A stretch of 64,000 nucleotides of DNA, from positions 15,773,994 through 15,837,993 of the forward strand of contig CM029369.1 in assembly GCA_017165825.1 (NCBI GenBank), written 5' to 3'. Origin of the DNA: Hepsetus odoe. Its lineage: Eukaryota; Chordata; Actinopteri; Characiformes; Hepsetidae. Position numbers and translations under genes: made by a program. Of the stretch, positions 28,745-40,700 are shown in pieces. Positions within the stretch are counted from its first letter, which is position 1, and the number at the start of each line of letters is the position of its first letter. The notes under the pieces were generated by a model. It ran no database searches. It was given only the letters and a program-made list of their open reading frames with translations, and was not told the origin of the DNA.

Positions 28745-31700
28745 ACACACAAAAAGGTATCCAAACTTTGACTGCAATGCATGTATGCACATAAATATTG
28801 AATGATATATTCTTAATGCTGTGGGGAAGCAGTGGCCTAGTGGTTAGGGAAGAGGCCCCAGGATCGGAAGGTCATGGATTTGAATCCCGTACCAATAGGT
28901 TGCCCTGAGGTACCCCTGAGCAAGGTACTGTCCCCATCACTGCTCCCCGGACACTTTAAATAGCTACCCCCTGCTGCATGGTGTTTATGGCTGAAAAACA
29001 GAGGGTGCATTTCGTTGTGGTTCACTGTGTGCTGTGCTGTGTTTCACAATGACACTAGTTGCTTTCACTTAATAAACTTCATTTTTATAAAGGGACCAAT
29101 ATTGAAATTAGAGTCACTTAATACAAACTGTAAGCAACTGAATATTTTAACTTATGCACACACTGATGGAAATGTTTTACACAGTGGCTTTCATCACTGT
29201 TCCACACTTCAAAGACCAGGGATTTAATTTCCCATCTCCCCTTCTATACCAATAAATGTCCTTGGGCAATAATTGTTCTAATGTCTTATGCTCACTGCAT
29301 ATCATGTATAGATAAAGTGTAAAATTGCTTTAAAAGGCCTTAACAATTGGTTATTGTTAAATTTAATCTCAGGCAATCCTTAATTGTGAAAGAACAGAGT
29401 AAAGAAACATGCAGGACCTATTTTCTGCATCATTTTTTCCAAAGCTGCCAGATATGACTGGGTCAATCAGTAATTTTAAGACACCATTTCTCCAAAATCC
29501 CCCTGACACATCTCAATAAGCCACCATGATGCCTACAGCAAATTGAGCAGATGGGGGAAGAGGGGGGAGTGTTAAGGAAAGACAGAATGTAGCTTTTGAA
29601 ACAACTAAGCCTATTAGCATAATTTTCAAAGCCTCTTGGAATGTGTTTCTCCCTGCCTGGGCTGGTCCTTCTCCATGGCTCTATTGTACAGCATGTACAG
29701 CTCTCAGACAGAAGGGAGCACAATAGGAGCCCTGCATTGGCCACCACCAAATCCCCTATTGTGGCAGGTTTATAGCCGTCCCTTTCTGTGCCGAGCAGGT
29801 CTCTCCATTCCTCCGGAGGTGCCGGACCACACGGAATGCTCTTCCACTGATAAATCTCCCCCACAGACAAAGGGAAAGTAGGGTCAGCCAAGGGTCCAGG
29901 GATTGTGCCGGTCACTTTTAATGTACGCTGACTGTCAGCTGTGGCCATGACTGATAACAGAGGTATTATTTTCACAGAGAAGCAGTACCTAAACACCAGC
30001 CATAAAACTTTCTATTTGAATCCAAACGACCTGCTTCTGGTTATTGTGGCCATTCCATAGTGAGGCCATCCACGATAACCAAGTCTAGCACAGTCTTGTG
30101 TGGGGGAGGGATCTGTGAGCCTGTGAAATAATGTCTTGCTCTCTATTGTGCTCCTTTGTGAGAACAATGGCTGCCAACAGATATGGGAGGTGCTCCTGAT
30201 GTCCATTATTGCAATGATGATGGAGCATAAAAATTTAGGCAACGTATCTGCTCTATCTTGATTATCCATCCTCCAGATCTCTCTCCAGGGTGACATATAA
30301 CGAAGAAAATGTAGTGATGGAAACAGGTGAAATGCAAAAGGGCAGAAGTAATTGTTAAAATTCATTATGCCTCAATTGGCTCCATGCACTTTATGAATGC
30401 GTGTGAGGCAAGTGAATGTGTATGCATGTGTACGTATGTGTGTGCATCTATATGTAGGCAGCAGTAGAAGAAACATGCACAAAGGCTTGCCTGAATGACA
30501 GTGATAGTGAGTTAGAAGTGTCCTCTTTTCGGGACTGCTGAAATAGGTCAGCTAGAACACTTCACAGCAACAACACTGAGCCCTTACTGAGGATGGCCCA
30601 CTTCCCCTATCACCAGCACCTCTTCAGCCATCTATTCATTCTTCAGAATAATGTCATTACTGCAGCAAACACACGCATACACACACAGGCTGTGTGTAAA
30701 ATTCCTGATAGAGACTGATACACACAATCAAAACACCAAAACCACAGAAAAGTGAGGTGAATTATATTGATTATCTTTTTACAATGGCACATTAAGATAT
30801 AATAGGCAGTAAGTTAACAGTCAGCTCTCAAAGCTGGTCAGAAGGGAGTGTTATGCTGGAAAATGTGGTTATTGGCATTCAAAAGGATGTTAATTTGACA
30901 TGTGTGACTACTTAAAGGTACTGCAGACCCTTTAATGTCACCTCTTTTAGTTAGTAGGACAATGCCCTCTATCACCTTCTTCTTCTTCTTTTCTTTCGGC
31001 TGCTCCCGTTTAGGCCCTCTACCACAATGCAAAATTACTCAGAAATAGTATGCTGCTAATGTCTATGTGGGATGCCAAATACTGCAACACATCTTTACAC
31101 AAACACACTCTCACTTACACACACACACACACACAGCTGCATATGCATTGTTTGCAATAACTGGATAAATGCAGCAACCCACTGGCTTGACCAAATTGTT
31201 GGTATGTTCTTTGTGTTTGTGTTTACTTATGTTTTCCAGGCTTTTGTCATCTTTTAGATGATCTTTGTTCTGGCGGTTTCTATTTTCAGTCTCCTCTTCA
31301 GGAGATGACATGCTGGTTATGATCTGGTGACTGTCCAGTTTGAAACATGTCACCCTTTCTCTAGATGAAGTTTATGTTAACTTGGCAGTGTGTTTTGGAC
31401 CATTGTCTTGCTGAATGGCAAAGATTCTCTTGTTTACTTTTTAAAATCTTGTCCCAGAAACTTTGTAGTTCACCTCTTTATGTTTTGCAGACTTCAGACT
31501 GGATTTCATGGATCTTGTTGATGCAAAAATACAATTTTATGCTCACATTTTATGTCACAATAATTTTTTTTAAAATTGTAACAGGCTGCCAAGCACTTAG
31601 AGTTACAAGGTGCCTCGATAAAAATTACTTGTAATCATATGCACCTGTTTCTTCAGTGGCTCATGCCTTAAGTTAGATGGTTTTGTTATGCTTTAATGGT

Positions 31701-34700
31701 TATACATGGGTCACTGTGTGGCATAACTACCAAAGGCTGATCAGATACAGGCAATGAACCTAAAATGAGACCCAAAAAAACTTTGTAATTCAGGAGACTT
31801 AGAGAACTAATCATGGGAAAAATAAAATGAAAATACTAAGAAATGGGGGCATTGGTGCACTATTGGGTTAAAATTGTGAGTTTGTTTGTTTCATGTCCCA
31901 TACCCCCAAACACTCTTCCCTGTCTACTGGATGAAAGCCTGTCCATTGCTACAGTTGGGTGGATGGATTAAATACAAAGAAATGTTTTTTGTGGGTCACT
32001 TTCACTAAAGCCTTGAGTGGCAACAGCAGCCAGGTGTATACAAATCCAAACAAACTATGGCAAATACCAGTATAAATTAATAATTAATACATACAGTGTA
32101 GTATAAATACAGTCACATAATCTGACTTAGATTAATACTTGTCCTTATTGTGAGTTACATGAAATTAAATTACAAAAATGTATTTACATAGCTGAATTCC
32201 TACGTGGGCAATGTGTGTTCAGTAACTTCAACAAGGGAACTAAAGCAATCTTGCACAAGGGAACACAGAGCAATTTTGAAGAACCTGCAGAATTTCTAGA
32301 AACTAATTACCAAACTGGACCTGTCCAGGGTGCGTCCCCCGTCCTCGCCCTGTGTGCGCTGGGTTGGACACCAGCACTCCCCCGCGACCCCGTTTGGGAC
32401 AAGCGGCAGATAATGGATGGAATGAATGGATGGAATTACCAAACTGCGAATTTTCAGTGGAACCATATGCCACATGCCAGCAGTTAACCTGCCCTTGCCT
32501 TCTCACCTGAAGCACAGATGTGAAAAAAAAAGATTCACTCTATTACTCTATTCACAAAACAGACCAGTCAGAAATGTGTGAAGCTCTTTAACCAAATTAC
32601 AAACAGAAAATTTTCAGCCAAGGCCAAAGAGGTCTTCTATACATCACTTATACTTTGTATACATAGATTCAGCATTACGCTATTAATTCATGCATGCTGC
32701 ACTAACAGCTCATGGGTGGGCCTCAATGAAGCTATAAACATGTAGGCCTGCAAAGAAGAAAATATCAGGTATAAAATATTCCAGGAATTGATCAGCTTGG
32801 TCAGTGATCGGGCACTCAGAGTGGGGTCAAGGATAGGAGTGACATCCTCATCATTATAGGCGCAACCAAGACCTCACTGCTATTTCGATTTTTCGGCAGG
32901 TGCCCCTATGCTAGCCCGGGCAGAAGGTGGCTGCAAATCAATCTCCAATGTCAAGCCACTCTGCAGGGTGTCCACACATTTGTTGAGGTTGGCCTAGCTC
33001 CGGGGGCCATGCTGGCCAGGCTGGGTATAGCGGAGCCCAGTGCTATAAATCAGAGGCCCTGAGCATGAAACTGCTGGGCAGGGTTGTCAGGACTGAAGAA
33101 GACATGCCACCGCAGGTGATCCCCAGACACCCAGGCAGGACAGTACCGCACTTCAACGGTCTCTTCTTACCTAAACACTGACAGCTGCTTCGAACAAACC
33201 CTCCTGTCTCACACAAGTATCCTTACACATCAATGATATACTCTCTCAAATATGCAACATATTGCCTGATTTGTTATGAAACAAAGAATGAAAAAAAATA
33301 CAACAAAAAAAAAAACAGTAAGGCGACATCTTCAGGAAACTGCTGAGATGAACTGTGAACAAAGCTGGCTTTGTGGTCCCTTCTCCTTTGGATGAAAAAA
33401 CACTAGCTCTCAAATTTAGCAGTGTACCCTGAAAGCTTCTACAACATAGCACAGCTCCTCTGGGTCCTCCTTAGATATCCTGAGCGAAGGAAGAGAGGGC
33501 ATGCTTGAGGAGGGCTGACATTTTACACAAAAGCCCCTCGTCGCTCCTGTCCTCTTACAAGCAATGTGGCAATTATCAGAGTGTTTGCAGCAGTCAGGGG
33601 GCAGTTACCTCAGGGGAAGGTCAGCAGTAGTGTTCCACTCCAGTGGCTTACCATGGGATTGACTGGTCACCTGGGTCCCTGATTGGTGCAGCCTCACCTG
33701 AAGCTGTCTATACTGACAGACAAGCATCCTTAACACCAAACTTCTACACTTCTGGACCTCTAAAACAAGCTTGCACGTCTATAATTATGTGACCAGCTAA
33801 GGGATCATAAACATTTTTGCTTGAGACTTTTTTCATAATTCTATTCAATCCATCAAATTTCTATGAATCTACAAGTGAAAGTGACTATTCTTGTCATTGC
33901 GAGGTCACAGCACAGCACACAGTGAACCACAACGAAATTGGACCTCTGCATTTAACCCATGCACACAAACACCGTGCAGCAGGGGGCAGCTAGGAAGGCG
34001 CCCGGGGAGCATTGGCAAGGATGGTACTTCAGGGCAACCTACTGATAAGTCCCTAACAACTAGGTCACCGCTGCCGAAGTTTACAACCTAGTAAACTTCA
34101 GTTTTAAAATGTTTAGTGTTTCCTTGTTACTGCAACATTTAAAATACTGAAAAAATGTTCTATTTTTGTTGATATTTTAAATAAAAATAAATGTACATGC
34201 TCTAATGGAAAGACACTTAAATAATATAAATTCTATATTCATAACTTTCTAAAAATGTTAATTTTTCTGCAATAATAGTGCATTTTATATTGGATGAGTT
34301 GAACATAGTGGAAAATGTATATATAAAATCATAACTTCAAAATACAAAGTAATGTTTTATTATCCGCCAGTTCTACACATTAAATTAAAAATGAAACACA
34401 AATAGTTAATAAATAAATTGTGTCTTCCAAAGAGCAAATCTGCAAAAGAATGTAAACTGAGTCATCCAAACATTTTGGCAAGGGCTATATAAGACAACTA
34501 ATATCTTACCTCACAATTTTTAAACTGTATTAACTTCTGATCTTATTGGTCTTACCCACTTTATCTCTTTATCACCTCTGCACTGATCCTGAAGGATACC
34601 TGTAATACCTGTAAATCCTTGTTCCATGCAGAATTACTGCACTCACTCCCAATCTCCCAAATTCAGTCTCGGAGCCAGAATCTGCTGGTATTCAAGCATT

Positions 34701-37700
34701 TTCTTTTACCCTTTTCTTTATCTGTGTGGTTGTGATCTTAAGGCTGCAGGCTCTTACAAAAGTGCTCATGCAGCAGAACATAACTTCACATACACATACA
34801 TGTACACACACACCACAGAATCCATGCTGGCATGTTTGTAGACATTGACAGAGCCTTGCACTGGGTAAAAATAATGACCAATTTCATATTCTCATCATTG
34901 CTCGGCTGGATCTGTATCTGGCCTACGTGCCTGCGCCTGCGCTTACTGTGCCCTGAGAGCATGACAAACTCATTAAAGCTCACCTTGCACATTGCCTCAC
35001 AGAGTCATTGAAATTCCACCTCTGAGCTCAATAATACCTCCCAACCACTGTGCATTAATGAATGCAGAAGCTATCTTACAGCTTTAACCGGCACATATAT
35101 CAACTGCCGAGTTCCCACCAATACAACAGCAATCAATAGGCACCTCTGTCTGTGAGCCCAACATCATTTCACAATCTGATAAGAAGGTGATGGAGCTTGT
35201 TCAGGGATATTACAGTTTCCATTGCAGCCAAAAAGAACAGCGATTCCACAGAAGCTGACTGTTAATGGTGACCTATCAGTGGATCAGCCTTTGTCCCTGG
35301 CCAGCAGAGGCTCAGTATTAGTTACACTGATGGATCTCTTAAGACATCAGAAGGGAGATTAGAGCACTCTTGACCGTGAAAAACAATCCCTGCAGTGGGC
35401 CCCTCTTCCCCAGCCTGATCGATGCACACTCCAACAGGGCTTGTCAGGACTGGGCTGCTTTGATTGGCCAGCACTGAGGAACAGACAGTAGACAAGTTGA
35501 CAGCGGCCCATTCCCCAAATCCCCCCACAGCCACCATCGATCTTCTGAAGGCCCCACACTTACACACACACAAACTGATGGTCCTGTGCTCTCATTTAGC
35601 TGCTATGGCAAGCACACAGCATGACACATGCACATCAACACATGCTGACATCCACTTATACACTCACATTCTCACTTTCAACCAAGCTGTAAAATCACAC
35701 ACAAAAAATACACATTCATACAGTCACACATGTTGGAACGTTTCAGTGGGAAAAAAAAGAGTAAAATAATTCAAATGAACAGCTTAACATGGGGATGGAA
35801 TGTTTAAGAAAGTCACTAGATACAACAGCAACTATCTGCACAGACAAAACATTCTCCATATGACTTCATTTACACCGAAGGCTTGAAAACAGCACCATTC
35901 AAAGAGATCTTTGTGTAAAATATCGCTGCACTTATGTGGTTGTCCATAATATCTCATTAATCACAGACACTCACCCATTCCACTGTGACAAAGACTGGGC
36001 ACACACTCAAGCTTGTTCTGTCTCTGCTGAACTAAAATCAACCACTAGAGAAGCTAACAGAACACACATAGCTCAGGACTGCATAGCTATATTCTATAAC
36101 TGCTTTTCTTTAGCTGACTGACTGTAAGAAAAACTTTACGAACCAACCACACACTCTGTCATACAGGCCTCCTTTTTGATGGTAAGGAGAGGTAACCTGA
36201 ATTGAATTACTAAAACACAGGCTTATCTGTCACCCAAAAAAAAAAATCAAAAATAAATTAAACTTTTATAAAAATAAAAAAAAAATTGTACAAAAACAAA
36301 AGTAAACAAAAGTAAAATACACACTCATATATCTTATATAAACCATTTCATATTTTTTTCCCAAAATTAATTACATAATTTGAAAATTTCAACTACCCCT
36401 TACACTGTGTCACAGTATCATGTGCAATAGATTATCTATTAAAATAGATTCTATTATACTGAATGTTAAGGATTGACTTCACCTGTAAAAGTAAATTATT
36501 TTGTGAGATTTTGTTCCGATAAAATATTGCAAGGTGAGGTAAATAATCTTGCTGCCAGTGCTATGTGGAAAAGAACTATACATTTACATCTGCTAGCTTT
36601 ATTTATAAATTTCTCTTTTCGAATCTTTGCTTACATAATGTAGCATAATAGGGAACATTCTTAAAAAAGTATTTATGAAAATAGATGTTAAACGTTTAAA
36701 ATGACTACATTCACTAATAGGACAGCACAGCGGCATAGTGTATAGCCCTGTTGCCTCACAGACAGTCCGGGGTTCAATTCACAGCCGGGGCATTCTGGGT
36801 CGTTTCTGTGTGGAGTTTGCATGTTCTCTTCATGTCTGCCTGAAATTCCTCTCGGTGTTCTGGTTTCCTCCCACTGTCCAAAGACATGCTTGACTGGTGG
36901 GCTGGAGATGCTAAATTGCACCCAAGGTGTGAGTGTTTTTGTTTGTGTGTCTGCCTTGCGATGGACTAGTGAGAAAAGATTCCAGCACCACCTGTGACTC
37001 CATTCAGGATAAGTGGATATGTAAATAAGTAAATAAGTGAGTGAGATACACTGACCAATGGCTCTGAATTTAAATAAAAAATATCTTCCAATATCACACT
37101 TAAGTTCTGGGTCATACATCAAGGAGTGAAACAGGAATTTTTTGATTGGTTCTAGAAGGAACTTGTACCATTGCTGCACCTTTCTCTACCTGACATGATG
37201 TGACATACTGCTGAAAGGAGGAATTGGTGGAGAGTTCATGCTGAAGACAATGCGATTACAGTGGGGTTTCCAGGGGATGAATTTGCAGAATGTGGTGAGG
37301 AAATCACAGGGCTACAGGAATGTCCCCCTACTGGGTGCACACATGGTATTTCGCTCTGTTTCACCACAGCCCCTGTAGAGTTACAGCCTGGACAATGAAC
37401 CCTGCAAAGCCTGTGACTTTCATACCGGTAGAGGATCACAAAGCCATGTCAGAGAGCACTGGGCCTTATAATTCTGCCTGGTGAGTTGGTGTACCATGCA
37501 GCTATTTGGCCTCCAAATGTTCCTCTTAAGGAAAAAACAATTTTGGCTCACATAACGGTTTTAACATAGATGATGCTTGTGCTCCAATAAATAATGAACA
37601 TGTATTTAAACAGGCTTTTCAGTGCCCTAAATAGAGCCTGTAGATTCAGTGGCCCCTTGCATCAAATGGCGTGAGTGCAGGCAATGATGATAAATGCCAT

Positions 37701-40700
37701 CTATTTATTACCATGGATCTCACTTAGTAAAAATGTTAGCTTTGGATGAACTCTCCTCTTCTACACTGATGTATTTCTGGACCTCCTTTGGCACTGATTT
37801 ATCCTAAATACAGGCTTAACAGCAGCAATCATAATTAGCCCAATTAAAATGATGAGTAATTTAGATGCCAATTTTTCATACACCTGGAGACAATTTTGTG
37901 ATGCTCAGTACACTATAGTGCAATAATTACCATTGATCCTTGGCATGCAATTTCCATTTGCACATTGTTTTTTAAAGTGCATCTGTAATTCATGCTGAAA
38001 TTGCACAGGATTAGTACTTCTGTAGAATTTATGAGGTAGTGAGCAGACAGACAATGTATCTTAGTATTGGAGCATTAAGTTACAGACACATATAAACACA
38101 AGTGCACAAACACATACATTTCAATATTTCATTAGCTGACCATACCATAATCAGAACATTTTTATATTTTAACTAATTATATACCCAAAATTATATACAT
38201 TCATGCACATTTCAAACAAAGGAAGGCCTTCCAAATTCAATCACAGGGTTTGAGACTACATGTATAATTTATGATTTGGTGATTAACACATTTTTTGCTA
38301 TAATCATATGCACCAAGAGCTGATATTGTTGTAAGTCAGGAATTTGCATGGTAACGACATGCAAATGACACTGAGAAGTAACCTTTCCTTACGTATTTAA
38401 ATGTTAATCAATCTATTAATTGGTTTGTCCTCATTAAGCATGGCAAGTTATCACTGCCAACCTTCACAATTATAGCTACCAAAGGATTACAACTACACAC
38501 AGAGCAATCCAAAAGTGAACCACAAAGGCTCACATAATCAGTGACAAAAACATTGAATAACTTGATTATTTTCAACATTTAGGGGGAAATTAAGCATGTT
38601 TTCTTTGTTTCTTTGGCATTTTAATCTCCAAACATATCATGTGCATGGTCTAATTGTGTGTGGCGAAGTCTCAGAGAGTGGCCCTTGGCAGAGGACTGAC
38701 ATTCCTGTGGCATGCCCTGAGTACGAGGAGTGGGTGATGATGGATAAATAATTACACATTTGAGCTTAACCATTCTGTCGACTGAATTTTTTTCAGAACT
38801 GAACACAGACCTATCTTGTCAATCAAAAAAAGAAAAAAACACATCATGACCTAAGCTTGTCTGCAATAATTACATTCCTCTAATAAAGCTGGCTTTGTGT
38901 AAGTATAGGGTGGACACCTCATACCGTCCAAATGTTTTTAATACTTAATATCCAAAACAGCAATAAGATCCAAGAGTCCAAGGAGTCCAATATGTCTAAG
39001 ATTCTCTATAGATTCAGTTCCATTCTTTTTGACAAATACCTCTGTGGTGGATTTGTGGACAAAAATGTTGAGCGATTAATAGGAAAGGTAGGGTAAAATG
39101 TCCTCAAGTCAATTTCACATGATGAGTATATTAATCTTAGTGGACTGTCCTTTGTGGCATTTCAACTCCCTATGGTCGCCTGCACTGGCCATATGTGTTT
39201 AAAGACACATCTCTCATGTAGTAGCTTCCTAAAAGGTCACTGCTCATCTCAAAAGCATCCCACAACCTTTAAAGGTCTCCTCTTTTGTCCCCTCTTTAAG
39301 TGGCAGACACATCAAAGAGCTCCTGTTTGGAGCTTCACACCACATCTAGATTACAAGTTCTGATCTGCTGGCTGAATTAAAGCACAATGATGCCTTGGGG
39401 TCTGGGCTGCCTGATAACATCACCACAGCACATCTTCCACCAAAAAAGCATGCTCTGTTGAGACTCGGCCTGGTTTCGGGGCTCCTGGCTTTCATCATCA
39501 TAAGCCCCAGAGCAAAGCATTTTCCGGGTAGCCATTGTAGCCTCCACGCACTGCTGCCCTGGAAGATCCACTGTTATGCTTGGCATTCAAGGTGGAGAGG
39601 CTGCTAAAAGGTTGGAGAGCTGTACAAGTGCACTGGAGCCTGAAATGCTTAATAAGCTGAGGGTGCAGAAATTGTGTTCTCTCCTGAGTGATGCATGGAC
39701 TCACCATGCTGATCTGCACTACAGTGTAGTATGAATAGTATGAATTCCTCCCTTGATCTCTGCCTCCTCAGCAGCAGTTTCCTACACATTCACCTGTTGC
39801 ATGTTACCTGTAATTAGTAAATACCAACAGCTCCATCCTGTAGACTGCTGTGGCCTCTTGCCATTATGACTTAATGAAATTCTGAGCCTTCCATACTTCT
39901 ATACTTTCCATACAGAAATTTAAGTTTAGGTTCTATTTGTATTATGTTGTTGTTCATCAATCATGTTCAAAGCTGGTTACATTAAATTCTATCCAGGACT
40001 GACCTGACCAACCAAAGCATTCATTTAAACCAGACTTGCATGAAATAATTTTGTTTGAATTCGGTCTTGGAGAGAATAAAACTAGTCATTCCAAATGACA
40101 GCATCTAAATTACCAAGTGACAATGTAATTAGTGTAACTGAAAGTCATCATTATTAATTATCTGCTATTCAAATTCAACGTTAACTTATATATTTTTAAA
40201 GCCTTAATTAAAATAATCTCAAAAGGACTGTTAACTCGTAAAAACATCAAAACCATGTAAGGTATGATGCCTTGTAGGACCTAATAGTCTTAATAAAGGT
40301 TAATAATCACATTCTGCTTTCTGAAAAGCTTTTCAGTAAATAGTTCTTGAAAGAGCATTTTTGAAAATGAGCCATGCTGGTGTCAAAAATATTTTAAAGA
40401 GAAAAAATTCAACCAGTTAAACATCCATTAATGATGGGAAGCATGGGATGGGAGGCTATGACAAACCTGAATATGAAATCGGAATCAAACACAAGTCTGA
40501 AAAATATTTGACAAATTATGTTTAAACTTTTAATAACTGTGTCCTATTGGGGTTTCACAAATATTTCAAGCTGTGCACCTAATAATGCAATGTGTACCAT
40601 TGATATTCTGTACTCTCCTTCTCTCTCTCATAGTAAAGGACACAGCAAAGAGGCTCTCTTGAACTCCTGGACCTGGCCTGCTCCTGTGTTCCTCATGACA

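Noticed and set aside
36688..37179. 163-codon minus-strand open frame
   Set aside because: It lies on a SINE read in the wrong direction; the frame is a by-product of the repeat.
37200..37450. Possible processed gene fragment or conserved block after the 36.8-kb SINE
   Set aside because: GC is only mildly raised, the open frame is short (67 codons) and no family or motif is recognisable.
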